Source: Lepidonotus clava
Taxonomy: Eukaryota; Annelida; Polychaeta; Phyllodocida; Polynoidae
Direction: 5' to 3'
DNA: 64,000 bases
Assembly (NCBI GenBank): GCA_936440205.1
Contig: OW387133.1
Location: 2,012,001 to 2,076,000 of the forward strand
Shown here piece after piece: positions 22,683 to 34,713 of the stretch. Positions within the stretch are counted from its first letter, which is position 1. Each line of letters opens with the position of its first letter. Below the pieces are notes generated by a model, which ran no database searches, was not told the origin of the DNA, and worked only from the letters and a program-made list of their open reading frames with translations. The position numbers and the translations under genes were made by a program.

Positions 22683-23075
22683 GTAAAAATAAATATGGAT
22701 TTCATCAGTATACATATAGATATATGTTTTTAGTTTGTGTGTGAGTGCCTGGAAAAACATAATTATATGGATTTTTTCAATATGTAGATATGTATCTAGT
22801 TTGTATGTGAGTGCTTGGAAAAACAAATATGGATTTTTTCAGTATGTAGATATGTATTTATTAGATTGTATGTGAGTGCCTGGAAAAATAAATATGGATT
22901 TTCTTCAGTATGTAGATATGTATGTAGTTTGTATCTGAGTGCCTAGAAAAAAAACAAATATGGGTTTTTTCAGTATGTAGATATGTAATTTATTAGATTG
23001 TCTGTGAGTGCCTGGAAAAACAAAATGGATTTTTTTTCGGTATGCAGATATGTATTTAGTTTTAGTATGTGTATT
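22683..23075 (-). repeat. Boundary minisatellite at the acceptor of the 5' UTR exon
   Basis: Five copies of a 64-70 bp unit, each holding a duplicate of the intron-exon boundary. The real site reads TTTTTACAG|GCACC. The copies, centred near 22745, 22811, 22876, 22939 and 23009, mostly read TTTTTCCAG|GCACT and sit just upstream in the transcript. This matches the 'mirage' type of minisatellite. Confidence 0.8.
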
Positions 23076-23389
23076 TTAAAGGCAGTCATCTGAAAAAGGG
23101 CCTTATTTAAAACCAATTTCAGAATTTCTTTTGTGAAATATCTCATTCATTGCCAACTGCTACTCTATTGTCATGACAAGGTGGAAATCTGACAGTGATA
23201 TACATTTCTAGGTATATGAAAATGAGAAAATGCATGAGAAAAAAGTAGGTTGGTGGATTGTCGTATCGTGGATCCCTGGCTTAACAGTGTTTTCTTAACA
23301 TTTTGTAAGTTCTAGTCACCATTTTCCTGAGTCTGCACAGTTAACCCTACAATAGAAACATAAATCCCAAAATCATTAGCCTGGGCGCA

Positions 23390-23860
23390 TTGGGATCTAT
23401 ATCCCAACTCATTTCAGATATACCACTATACCTCTATTCCCTTATGATGGCAGTTGCAAAATCAACCAAAAAAATTCGGTTGAAAAATTGCTCCTAAAAT
23501 ATGTACAATGCAGCATTATATATCAGGCTTTTTCTCATAAGAACCAATGTTAAAGCCTGTCAGCCCAATCTATAATGTCCAACCCTATTTTGCTCTGTAA
23601 TGCAGCACTTTGAGTGGCTGACAAACCTGAAAAATCAGTCAATTGGTAGCATTTGAGGAATCATAATTTTTTTATCAGTACTTGGGGATATAGAAAATTA
23701 AAATTCTTGCTTATTTCAGTAACCCAAACTCCAGGAGACAAGGATGGTTTATACGGTAATTTTGTCCAACCATTGTCGAACCCTGGGATATACCCAATGT
23801 GGGATTGGCTTATTTGTCACTGCAATCCAAAAGAAATCCAATCGCAAAACTGACAACAAA
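23390..23860 (-). repeat. Dispersed repeat, inverted relative of 38500-38870
   Basis: 'aagcctgtcagcccaatct' and 'ataatgtccaaccctatttt' here match, in reverse, 'aaaatagggttggacattat' and 'aggctgggctgacaggctt' at 38730-38765. No coding frame of interest. Confidence 0.65.
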
Positions 23861-24599
23861 ATTCTTTAATATGTTACCTAATTCCCTATCTTATTTCTGA
23901 CCCTACTCTGGTTAGCCGCCTCACTACAAAGTACTAATCAGCGGCAATGGTAAGACTGTAGTTACGTCCAAGTCCTCTTAAGGCCTTACGGACAGTAGTT
24001 GTGCCATACACGAATATAGATTCATATATTTTGTTGTTATAAATATGGTGGGGGTTAGTGCTCAAAGATGTTTATGGCAGGAAACAGTTCTCAATATGAA
24101 CACAGCCCCACAGGCTGAGGAGAAGAAATCAAAATAAAGCTAAAAAATTAAGGAGTGCAACATGAAAAGTATCTTCCATATTTCAAGTAATTACTGGGAT
24201 TTGTACAAAATGCAATGAAACGTGGGGGGGGGGGGGGGGTGGATGTTATTGGATTTAGGGAAAATGCGTAAATAATCAGTTGAAAAATGCGTAAATAATG
24301 TAGAAAGAGTCAATGTCAGGTCTAATAATAAACAGGCAAATCTCAGCTCAAGTCGCACAGGTGTAAAAACACCTTTTGATTCAAATTCTGCGAACGTGAC
24401 CCAACATTAATGAAAAAGGTGTATAGGATTGCCCGTTGTTTCTGGTTGTGTTGCTGTTGCTATTTGCCCGCTTTCCCCTCTGAGGGCCCCCTCTCTTTGC
24501 CCTTAACAAACCCCACATAATGAATGGGCCGCTCAGTACCAGGGACATGGTGGGGTATTTGTGTTGTATATGTAGAGAGTCAATATAAAACGGGGATTG

Positions 24600-25545
24600 G
24601 GTGTCACTTTGGTCTGTCGCATAATGGGTCTCGCTGTAGCAAAGGTTGTCCACCATCCCTAGCAACAAGGACGTCACTGTTGCGATGGGTTCCCTGATGA
24701 TTTGTGGCTGTTCTTCTGAACCAATTTTACTTCTGTAAACAGTTCTGAAAACTAGAAATTTAGATTGATGCTGAATTTTGTGTATAATAGCAAGACTTTG
24801 ACCAAATCCTCGCTGTTGCTCTCGCTGTTTGGTTATGCAACACGGCATGTGGTCCATTGCATAATGGGTGTCACTGTTGGGAGAGTTGGCACAAACAGCG
24901 AGACCCATCCCTGTTGAACAGCGAGTGTATCCAACTTTCCTAACAACAGCAAGGGTGGCCACAACCTTTTTAAAAAGATTCCCGGGAGGTACCTTTTGAG
25001 GTCATTATTTTGTTTTCAGCAAATCAAATGATACCTGTGCTCCGTCGCATAACCAAACCCTCGCAACAGCGAGACCACAGCGAAGGTTTAGATTTAAGTC
25101 TCGCAACAGCGATATCCTTAAGGTTTGCACTGTTACAATCCTCGCAACAGCGATGGTTTTGTACATTTTTTGGATTCATTTATTTGACTGATAAATACAT
25201 TACCGCCATTTGCCTCCTATACATGTCATAAGCCAATGGACACATCTAACATACAATGAAAGCAGAATGTAAAAATTCCAACCCCAAAATGCCCCCCCAA
25301 TACATTGAAAATTGGGGTGTGCCAACCCTCGCAACAGCGAGGAAAGTTGGATACACTCGCTGTTGCACAGGGAGAGGTCTCGCTGTAGTGGACAACCCTC
25401 GCAACAGCGAGGGGGGTTATGCGACGGACCACTGTGTCCCGCAGCTTATAAAATGTACAGAAGGCAAGTAGCGGGAACATATCCATCAATGAAATAACTG
25501 TGTGCAAAATGTGTACAAAACCATCGCGACAGTGAGGGTTCACAT
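24600..25545. repeat. Cluster of CTCGC-AACA-GCGAG palindromes
   Basis: More than ten occurrences of ctcgcaacagcgag or its half-sites in either orientation (for example near 24806, 25055, 25095, 25140, 25327, 25357, 25396) together with 'cataatgggtctcgctg'. The long open frame at 24962-24381 arises from this repeat sequence and resembles no family. Probably one or more non-autonomous elements. Confidence 0.55.
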
Positions 25546-25825
25546 ATCAAGAGCGTCCCAACGTGGTACCCTGGCGATTAGTTAGTTGCCCAGCGACCAA
25601 TATTTCTTCCTTGGTCGCCGCTGAAATGCACTAATCGCCAGGGTTTAGTCGCCACGTGGGGACCAGGCTTAAGATGCTCAACATTTTCATTTTTGAACAG
25701 TTAAACCCCGTGCCCACTAGGCAGATTCACCCGTGAAAGGCAACAGCACGGGCGTCAGTGGCGTCAATATACATTAAATTACCCAGTACAATCGCAGGGC
25801 GATCACAAACGCTGGGCAATTCCCT

Positions 25826-26155
25826 GTGGCCCGTTGCACAATGATTTTCGTAACAAAGAAAATAAAAAAAAACGAAACGTTCCCTTGTTACTTTTATCAT
25901 AACAACAAACGTTTTGACACATTTTTTTCAATATTTAGAATGCCCTCAAAGAGCTGTAACTTCTACTGATTTTTTTTCTATTTTTTTTTTCCTTTTTATA
26001 ACATTTTACAGATTTCAATTTCATTCATTAGGACCCATTAGGACCAGAGATATTGCATTTTCGTCACAATGAAGCATTTCATTGTTAAGCAAAAGTCCGT
26101 TGTGCTTTTCGTTGTTTGATCCTCACAACGAAAATCCATTGTGCAACGGGCCACT
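25826..26155. mobile_element. MITE with TGGCCCGTTGCACAATG ends
   Basis: Terminal inverted repeats of about 27 bp: tggcccgttgcacaatgat at the left and 'ccattgtgcaacgggcca' at the right, with ttttcgt / acgaaaa continuing the pairing. About 330 bp, AT-rich, no coding. Confidence 0.75.
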
Positions 26156-26362
26156 GTAGGTATGGTGTGAATCGTAAGCAACGGACGATTAGTGACACAA
26201 TCTCTGGTAAAAATTGTTGGTAAAACCAGTGGTATAATATCAAAAATGCTGGATATTACAGTTGCTCAATAACTTTACCAGCGATTCTCCAAGTTGTCTT
26301 GTCCGTCATATCATGACAATGTCGCAGCTCATGATCAAGTCGTGTAGTGTAATTCTGCCTTA

Positions 26363-26590
26363 AAGGCCCATACCCAGTAAGCGATTTTAGCATCGCCAGG
26401 CAATGGGCGACGGGGAAGAAAGCCATTGTTGTCACCAGGTGACTGTCATATCAAGCAATTTTCATATTTTTCATCCAATTTTCCCCGCGATTTTCTCGTC
26501 ACTCATCACCCATCACCCAGAACCGCACCATGCCCATATGGAGTCGCCTGATGATCCTGAGTTGCCGGGCGAGTAGTGGGTATTGAGCTT
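26363..26590. mobile_element. MITE family D ('cccatacccactagg' ends), copy 1
   Basis: Left 'aggcccatacccagtaagcg' and right 'gcgagtagtgggtattgagc' are inverted. Inner motifs gcgatttt, cgccaggcaatgggcgac and 'gagttgccgggcgag' are shared with copies at 50428-50714 and 62533-62723. Confidence 0.65.
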
Positions 26591-26796
26591 TACTGTTCTT
26601 GGGTACTACTCAACTGAATTCGTCAAGTAAATAATTCATACCTAATGGTTGTATGCTCCCCATACTGACCCAGGGAAACATCAGAATTAATGACTGCCAA
26701 TTATTGGGAAAGGTGGAACAGGAAGACGTTAATGCAGTATGACATATCTGCTGGCCACAGAGTTTAGGACATTGACCCTAGCTGCTTGGTGACCAG

Positions 26797-26980
26797 TATA
26801 GACCTTTTTCATTAAGAGTGTGGCGCCCCTGGTGAACTAAATCGAAAATGTGTCTTAGGTCTTTTCCTGTAGTTAACCTATATGTTTCACTTCATATAGG
26901 TTAACCATAGGAATAGACCTAAATATGTGTTTCTATTCAATTCACCAGGGAGCGCCATACCCTAATGAAAAAGGTCTATA
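26797..26980. mobile_element. Full-length foldback MITE ('tatagacctttttcatta' ends)
   Basis: The 184-bp sequence is nearly palindromic end to end: tatagacctttttcatta pairs with taatgaaaaaggtctata, and inner ggcgcccctggtgaa pairs with ttcaccagggagcgcc. A longer relative with the same ends lies at 28408-28731. Confidence 0.8.
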
Positions 26981-27118
26981 GACCGCATGCAGACAGGGTG
27001 TTACATAAACAAGTGAAGGCTCGTATGGGCACAGGACGTTACAGCAAAAATAATATAGCTACACAAAGATAGGCGACTCAGACCCTCGCCTATGGGATTT
27101 TCGTGATGTCCCCAATAG

Positions 27119-27280
27119 TGGCGCCGTCTAGGGGAGTCCATGCAACCCATTAGAACGCGGCCGTCATTGTTGCCGTTTTCGTGACGTCACCCATCTTTGT
27201 TTGTGAATGATGTCACGAAAACGGCAACAATGACGGCCGCATTTTAACGGGTTGCATGGACTCCCCTAGGTGGCGCCACC
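27119..27280. repeat. CpG-rich perfect-arm hairpin
   Basis: Two arms of about 70 bp separated by about 20 bp. The left arm includes ggggagtccatgcaaccc and 'gcggccgtcattgttgccg'; the right arm includes their reverse complements cggcaacaatgacggccgc and gggttgcatggactcccc. Likely a young foldback element. Confidence 0.75.
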
Positions 27281-27413
27281 ATCCAGAACGTCACGCCGAA
27301 ATGTAATACAGTCATTAATCTTTCCTTTGTACAATCGTTGGTCACAGGGAGGTTGGTCGTTGGGAAATGTGGTTACAGGGGGCTTTCATACCTCTATGTT
27401 GTAGGACTCAAGC

Positions 27414-27819
27414 CTAAAGGCCATTTTCCACTTTGCGGTGGGTAGCTACTAGCGTTGGTCTTTTTAGCCACCGCAAGCAATTTGTGTTTCAGAAACGTAC
27501 ATGTTCGTTTCTGCCACCGCAAGCATTCAATAGAAAATTAAATCAAATCATTTTCTAATATTAATATAGAATCATAAAAAAATCATAAATATAATATAAT
27601 CATAAAAAAGTATGAATTTTTTAAAAAATCATATAAAATCATATAGAATCATTTGCGGTGGTGCTAGCGTTGGGTCACCGCAAGCAACACCGCTAATACC
27701 ACCGCAAGCAATTTCTATATTGCATCTTGCGGTGGCTACTTTCGTTAGCGGTGGGGTCAAACACCGCATATTAATTGTCCACCACGAGCAAAACGCTGAA
27801 AAGTGGAATATGGGCTTAT
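27414..27819. mobile_element. MITE family C ('cccatattccactttgcggtgg' type), copy 1
   Basis: Left 'aaaggccattttccacttt' followed by gcggtggg; right 'aaacgctgaaaagtggaat' followed by atgggctt. Inner 'ccaccgcaagcattcaatag' is shared with the copy at 56418-56747. Non-coding. Confidence 0.65.
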
Positions 27820-28407
27820 ATTATCCACAACGCGACAAAACGCCAACCGATTTGCATCCTATGTATTTTCCACATACTTAGAAATATATTTTAGGGTAAA
27901 TATTCCCTCGGAATAATAGCAACTGAGGAAAAGTTATCAAGAAATGACATATTTTTTGAGAATAATTATTATTTGTCAAAGCGATTTCTGAAATCGCTCC
28001 ATCATCGATCTAAAATTGCATCGTGGATCACCAGCATCAGTTACCACTGGGCATTGTTCTACACCTAAACACCTGAAATAACACCAACACCTGGTTTACT
28101 CTGCATAGATCCTTACCAGGGTGTGGAAGGATAAATATATCCTCGCAATTTCAATTATTTATAACCTTTTAGTCATATTATCTACAAAGTACGTTTAACT
28201 TTGGAAGATTGTAGTTTGACATTAAAGCAAGATTTCTTTCAGGATAACTTATAACTTTTATCAGGTTACTTCATAAATACACACATTCATTTGGAAAGCT
28301 AACAGTAAGCCAGGGCCCCAGCTTGTCCCCCCAAATGGCTGGGTTTGAGCCATTCCGGGGGACAGAATGGCGGCCCCCATGCACGAGACTTCCATCAGCC
28401 ATAGGCC

Positions 28408-28731
28408 TATAGCCCTTTTTCATTAGTGCGCAGCCCTGTGTGAACCAATAAATAGGGAAATTTATTTCAATAGAACCACGATTGGATACAAAGCAGGGGA
28501 CAGGTTTAAGGCGGGTGGGGGGTCGGGGTTGGGGGGGGGGGGGGGCTCAGCCCCCCCTAAATTTTAACCAAATTCAGATTAGAAAACAAACAAAAACTTT
28601 AATGCGGTGCTTAATAAGATTTGTACATGAGGGCAGCTATTTTTTTGCAATCTCAGGATCCGTCAGTGCAAGGCCTCTATTGGAGAGTTTAACAGGGTTC
28701 ACTGCGCAGCCTCATGAAAAAGGTGTATAGC
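28408..28731. mobile_element. Inverted-repeat element, relative of 26797-26980
   Basis: Left end tatagccctttttcattagt with gcgcagccctgtgtgaacc; right end ggttcactgcgcagcc then tcatgaaaaaggtgtata. A G-run and 'cagccccccct' lie inside. Non-coding. Confidence 0.65.
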
Positions 28732-28834
28732 CTCAGTCCTAACCCACATTAACTGTTACCATAGGGGGAGAGTTCTTTGCTGTTACTAATGGACTTCATT
28801 GACGCGGTTTTGATTTAATGGGGCCCTCGAGCCT

Positions 28835-29045
28835 TAAATCTGAAATGGCGACATGGCCATTTCTTAAAATCAACATGCGAGAAGTGACATGAGTGAAAAA
28901 ATAACACGACATGACAGGTTGATTCTTAAACTAGACATGTGGCATGGCAGCATCTTAGAGGCGACATACGACATGGGGACTTAACTGATAGGCGACATGG
29001 CCTTTTCTTATATTTGACATGCGACTTTGGGGACCCTCCCGAAAT
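28835..29045. repeat. Short tandem repeat of CGACATGG blocks
   Basis: Repeated 'gacatggccatttctta' and 'aacatgcgac' motifs at irregular 35-50 bp spacing. The same repeat occurs at 11115-11150, 39190-39240, and 40020-41060. Confidence 0.6.
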
Positions 29046-29799
29046 CAAAGGCCCCTTTAACATGCTGTAAGACCGAAGATCCTGCTCCTGGAAAATATGG
29101 GATTTTATAGCACACTCTCGGAGTGTCAAAACAAACACTTGTCAATCTGTCAATTTAAAATTCACAGAAATGAAAAGTTGGACATTAATACTGATACTCC
29201 TACGGAATACTTATGGTTAACTAGTTCCAGAATGTAGCTATAAACTAATTGTAAATTGTGTATTTTATGTGAATAAAGCAACACAAATTTGAAAAGTTCC
29301 TCCTCCGGAAGTGTGAATTTTATTTTTCATAGTTGAAACTCTGCATGTTTGCTTGGCTGTATTAATGATAGCTATTTATTCTATGTATTGGGTATTTCAG
29401 GTCTTTGACAGTTACCAGTCTGCTCCAGGCGTGTGCATTAAAATATCATAATTCCCGGGAGCGGTATTTTCAGTCTTACAACGCGTTTAATGGTCTAGGG
29501 CAGCACAGCAGTATTTTGGCACTTTGCTAAAATGCAGCCACTTTCCTATTCCTGGCTAGGGTCGGTCAAATGTTGATAATGGTCAAATAACGGTCGAATA
29601 ACACTCTACGTTAGCTGTTACGTAAACCCTATTTACTTAGGTTCTTATGGAGTGCAAATAATAATGGCTGATGGCTTGAAACGGAGGAAATCGAACTGAT
29701 GAAAGTCTAGACCCGAGTATCGAAAGTAAGTGGTATTTGCTTTGAAGGTGGCACCATGCAGTGACGGTTGAATTGGCACAAATGAGGGAATTGTGTGTC

Positions 29800-30164
29800 A
29801 ATTCTCCCTACCACGGATAGCTGAATTACAATATTTTAAGTACCTGCAGGCTAATTTGGACTAATTTTGTCGACAAAAAACACAGCAAATCCTAAAGAAA
29901 ATAAGAAAATAGTTGTTATATATCCTAAGATAATGATGGAATTTCCAAACCACATACATATAGAAAATATTAAATACATATGTATACAAATTGAATAATG
30001 ATCATAAGCTTCTCCCCATTTTTGACCACAAATGACGACATAATTAATGGAAATTTCTATGCTAAAGCCTTGTGGTTTGTCGTCATATTACCCAGAATGC
30101 ACCCTGATCAAGGCTAACCTGCAGGTAAAAGTCAAGAAGTTGTCTATCCGAGGTAGGGTGAATT
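29800..30164. mobile_element. MITE family A, copy 2
   Basis: Ends aattctccctaccacggata and tatccgaggtagggtgaatt. Inner 'acctgcaggctaattt' and 'gctaacctgcaggtaaaa' match the other copies. 365 bp, non-coding. Confidence 0.8.
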
Positions 30165-30329
30165 AGCAGAAATGCAAAGATTATTACCAATACTTAGTGA
30201 TCGAATGGAAATAATTTGAGCATATCAATTAAAGAAGCTAACCTAAGTACATGGATTGAATGGGACTTATCTGACCCATACTAGGTAAAATTTAGATCCA
30301 AGTTAACCTGACTATATGCTACGTCATAA

Positions 30330-30770
30330 TCACGGGAATTCCCTTTAACAATAACTCGGGAATCCCAGGTTATTGATTATATTTAGATTAGTAATTGATG
30401 CAATTAACAAAAGCCCATATGGGCCTAAATAAAGATATAATATGCCCAATGTCAATTTCCTTTCTGTTTACTTTCTAGGGTGGGGGATTCCCTTTGATAT
30501 ATTTATGGGATTCCCCATTCACTGACTGTGTGACGTCACAAATTTGGGGATTTCCCTTAAAAATGAAATAAAATTCAATTTTTTTAATGTCCCCTAATTG
30601 TGTTCAAATCAGGGAAACTGACTTATTAACGATTTACCCCCCACAAAGGAAATTTCTTAAAAAGTTACACCTTTCCTGTAATATATTATTGGAAAAACCC
30701 TAAAAAATTGGAAGAAAAGAATGAAAATCTCCAGCTCTGCTTGGTGAACCTCGACACCCCCTTTTTAGGT
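30330..30770. repeat. Dispersed non-coding repeat with 'gggattccc' blocks
   Basis: Shares 'gggaattccc', 'tgacgtcacaaatttgggga' and 'tttcccttaaaaat' type segments with 45340-45770 and 49150-49560. No terminal structure resolved. Confidence 0.45.
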
Positions 30771-31114
30771 TTAAATTATTGATATCATAAGCAAAAGTTA
30801 CACTTAATGATTCTCACACACACACACCCCGCCAAAGCAGACCTTGGGTACGGGCCTGCGGTCTTTTGGTATATTCGGGAAATGAAGTGATTCAGATTTC
30901 ATATGCGTGGTTAGTTGGCACAGGAGCCCTTGATTTACTCAGGAAACTGACTGACAAAGATTTTACGTGAGTGACCTAATAGCATATGAGCCCTTGATAC
31001 ACTCGGGAAAGGACTGATCCAGATTTTGGGAGAGAAGGTTAATTGCGCCTAGGGCCCAACCCATTACAACTGGTAATAGCCGACCTTATTAAACTGCCAA
31101 CTTAGACTAATCCT

Positions 31115-31476
31115 AGGCAAGCAGCAACATAACAAGAACGTTCTGCGACTGTACTTTTTTAATTGGTCTGAGACCTGGCCAATTTTCACGTAACAATAAT
31201 GTTATTTTAGGTATGGTTTAGACTCACTGAAAAAGAACGTTCTAATAACATTCTATTTTGGTAAAGTTGAGACCAAACTAATAAAGAATGTTATAGTAAC
31301 ATTATTGTAACGTGAAATAACGCTACAAGAATGTCACAACAATGTTCTAGTGTGACATCGCAACGTTAGGTTCTAAAAACGTTTTTGGGTGCCCTCAAAA
31401 GAACGTAACAAGAACCAAACCAGGTCTAAACAGAACATTCCTGCAACGTTATTATAACGTCATATTCTTGCTTGGG
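31115..31476. mobile_element. Inverted-repeat element, 'acccaagcaa' family, copy 2
   Basis: Left 'aggcaagcagcaacataaca' and right 'acgtcatattcttgcttggg'. Inner 'aacgttctaataacattcta' and 'gtgccctcaaaagaacgtaa' are shared with relatives. Non-coding. Confidence 0.65.
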
Positions 31477-31479
31477 ATT

Positions 31480-32320
31480 AATACACCAGGCCTGTAGTGT
31501 GGTACACCTTAGATCTGCGCCCACCGGCAGGTCATATTAACAGCTTTAATCGCTTTTCTTGGAGTTGTTCCAACATGACCTTTACAAGTGTATGGTTTAT
31601 TCAATCTCAGAGTTGTCGAACAGATTTACGAAGCTATGAATGGCCGATAAGCCATAACATTCTTTCAGGCAATAGTAAATTCACGCCTGATTATTTTTTA
31701 TTGCATCTTGAAATAATCCAACGTTTTTGGAGAGTGTAAATCGTTATCTGCATATCTAGCCTAAATAAAGCATTAAAATATTAATTTCAGGTGCCCATTA
31801 TTTAAGTTTCTCATAATATGTAAAAAGAAGTGTGTCTTTTTAGTGTTACTCTTATATAACACTCAGAGTTCCATTCGCTGGCCCAAGTTTAGACTGTATT
31901 TTAGCGATCACTGCAGTGACTATAGGATAAATTCACATTTATATATTCTACATAATTATAATTGTTGAGTTTGATTTTTGAATATGTCTAAGGTAAATTT
32001 GGCCTAAATTCTCCTTGTAAGTGTTTTGAATAACGACACTCTTAAATTGATCGCAAATATGGGGCCCAAGTACAGTTTGGGGGATACGACATCATCTAGG
32101 TATACATAACGATCGTGCGTTGCAGGAATTGCCCCAGGGTTTCCCTGTTCCCTGTACTTGGAGATCTAGAAAGTATGAAAGAATGTGGAAAAAATGCAGT
32201 TTTTCCGGCCGGCTATGACATGATTGGAGTTTAAAGGTCAACCTAGCGTTATATTTGCTTACTTGGCAATTCAAGTAGTTCCGATTTTAGTTTCCCTTTG
32301 ATAAGTAGAAATCCGTTGAT
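31480..32320. other. Intergenic sequence with nothing recognised
   Basis: Short open frames only, with no family resemblance and no clear repeat structure. Confidence 0.4.
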
Positions 32321-32324
32321 TTAT

Positions 32325-32484
32325 AAATGAATATATATATATATATATATAGCCGTGAGTACCTTTAAGTCACGTCTACTAAATATATTATATATAAACA
32401 TATATATATGTATATATATATGTATATATATACATATATATGTATATATATATACATATATATATACATTTATATATATATATA

Positions 32485-32516
<32 letters not shown>

Positions 32517-32546
32517 CATATATATATACATATGTATATACGATAT
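32325..32546. repeat. AT microsatellite (TATA / TACA tracts)
   Basis: About 220 bp of (AT)n with interspersed 'acatatatatat' and a run of 'cata' units at 32486-32515. Open frames here of the YIYIYIC type are artefacts. Confidence 0.9.
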
Positions 32547-32549
32547 GAG

Positions 32550-34070
32550 ATTAAACTGCCTGTTCATTGTTCAATGTTTAAATGAACACCTAATACCCAC
32601 TATACAGACTATATTCTATAGGCTCCTAATGACTTGACAACAGGCTCATAAAGACTTGACAACATGACTTGCTGTTCAAGATCACCGCACCCATACGCAG
32701 TACCTGTAACGTTATATTTGCTAAGCCTGAGTCCTGGCCACATAACCCAGCTCAGGGACTCCCTCCACTGACGTAATTGAACATGTATAAACTTGAGCTT
32801 AGCCCAAACCCATACATTATTCACATGTGTGTGTATCGTTAATAAAATATAAGGTACGTTGACACTCGGGCACCTAGATGTGTGGAACAGCTGAGGTGGT
32901 AACGATTTTTTCTAAGATGGCAGGGTTTAATACGTATTAAAGAAAGTATATTCCACTATAGATCTGGGACACGAGAAATGACTGAAAAACCCGACAATTT
33001 TATGTCACTTCCTGTTACTTCGTCAAATCCTATGCTCTTGTAAATTTACCAAGATGCAACTCTAATGGCACTTCAAAGTGCAATGATAATACACGTCCAT
33101 CTTGTTAATGTACAACACTTCACATAAAATACCATTTATGATATCTATCCAGAACTCTTAACTATTGCTATGTCAAAATAAAATTAACACAAAATAAGCT
33201 GTTTCTTGCTGATCAGATCTATAGCCGATTTCGACCATTGGTTATATGGCAATCTGTTCCTGTTAACGAGTAATATGGTCAATATTATACTTCATACATA
33301 TCACTTGAAAGAAAATGAAAAGCCCTATGCAATTGCTGATACAGTTTTTTTTGAAAAGGTTAGGGCGCGCTGATAGAAAGGGGGGGGGGTGCCTATTTTC
33401 CAGAATTTTACATGAAAAAAGCTAAATTTGGCGCAAAAAATCCGGATATAGATCCGCCAATACTATTTTAACTTTGTAAACTGTGTTGCGTTTATAGTTT
33501 TGAGGAGAATATTGTCCTATAAAGGTTCTCTTCAACGATGATGAACGTAATTGCTAGGATACTTTTCCATCAAAGAATTCCTGATGGCTCATTATATTTC
33601 ACTTGTAAATGTGTTACTTTTGATCTAAACATTACCTTGGGTACCCACAATGAATTGCTAGGCAGGGGCGTAGCCAGCCCTAAAGTCAACGGTAAATTTG
33701 AGGGGGGTTCCGACCTATACATTTTCAGCAAGGTTTCATATATTGTACTTAAATTTTTGGAATTCAAAAGGGGTTCCAGACCCCCTCCAAAACATCTGTC
33801 TACACTCCAGGCATAGTCTACCTTCCTAGAAGACTCAATCAATTGCACATTAAAAGCCTGAAGGCCATGTCCACATTACTAAGTGCAATTGCTCCAGCGG
33901 CTCTGGACAGCAACCACATAAACACAGCAACACAACATACTGACCCACGTGCCCGTCCCATATCACAGCCTATAATAGGACATAAAAACTCCGACTAAAT
34001 CAAACCATTCCACCCATTAATATGTCTCAAAGTACAGCTAAAGCAGTCAGGGGTCAGTATAATCATTTTT
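32550..34070. other. Intergenic sequence, mostly unremarkable
   Basis: Nothing gene-like seen. A 'caggggcgtagccagcc' G-run element fragment lies around 33660-33800. Confidence 0.4.
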
Positions 34071-34078
34071 TTACTCAC

Positions 34079-34300
34079 CGTTAAAGTTAGGAGGTTAGTC
34101 CGATGTGTCCTCAGCGGGAAGTGAGTAAGAACTAAAGACGATCGCGGGGACCAGCCGGGGATTGCCTCCTGTGCAGACGCGGGGAAATATTTACCCCGTA
34201 TCGAAGGACGTCAAGAGGCAACCAAGCACATACGGGTACCCGGCACGGACGCCCGGTTCGCCGTGCCATCTCGCGGGCGGGGGGAGTGAGTATATATTCA
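34079..34300 (-). promoter_or_regulatory. GC-rich island: candidate scramblase promoter and first non-coding exon, or LINE 5' region
   Basis: A GC- and CpG-rich block in AT-rich surroundings. On the minus strand a TATA-like stretch (AATATATAC near 34305-34293) precedes a C/G-rich part, and a strong donor (AACG|GTGAGTAA) lies at 34078. The scramblase ATG exon begins with a splice acceptor at 22681, so an upstream non-coding exon must exist. This block is the best candidate I see, giving a first intron of about 11.4 kb. The alternative is the 5' end of the plus-strand LINE. Confidence 0.4.
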
Positions 34301-34666
34301 TATGAATAGGCTAACAAATATGAGTTTGTGCTCTTGTCATCTCCTGTCACTTATAGGATTTTATTAACTACTGTTAAAGGTGATGCATGTATATTGACTA
34401 GGGTTCACTTAAACTATATAGGTGACTCCTCTAAATGTGTACGATGACCTGTCAGTCTGCATGTCTAAAAATTGAACTTGTATGGTGACCCATCTACTTG
34501 TCTTTGAATTTTGAGGATTGTATGAGGACCTAAACTACCATTGTTTGTTTGTTTATTTTTGTTTTGTATTTTTGTTTTGGTTGTTTGTATGTTTGTTTTT
34601 TCCTTTTGTTCTAGTGTAGGTGTAGTGTTATTTCTTATACAATTTGTTTTGGTTAAACTGCTTGTC

Positions 34667-34713
<47 letters not shown>

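Noticed and set aside
24381-24962. 193-codon minus-strand open frame
   Set aside because: It runs through the palindromic repeat cluster, resembles no protein family and has no splice or start context.
32321-32637. Open frames rich in Tyr and Ile
   Set aside because: Artefact of the AT microsatellite.
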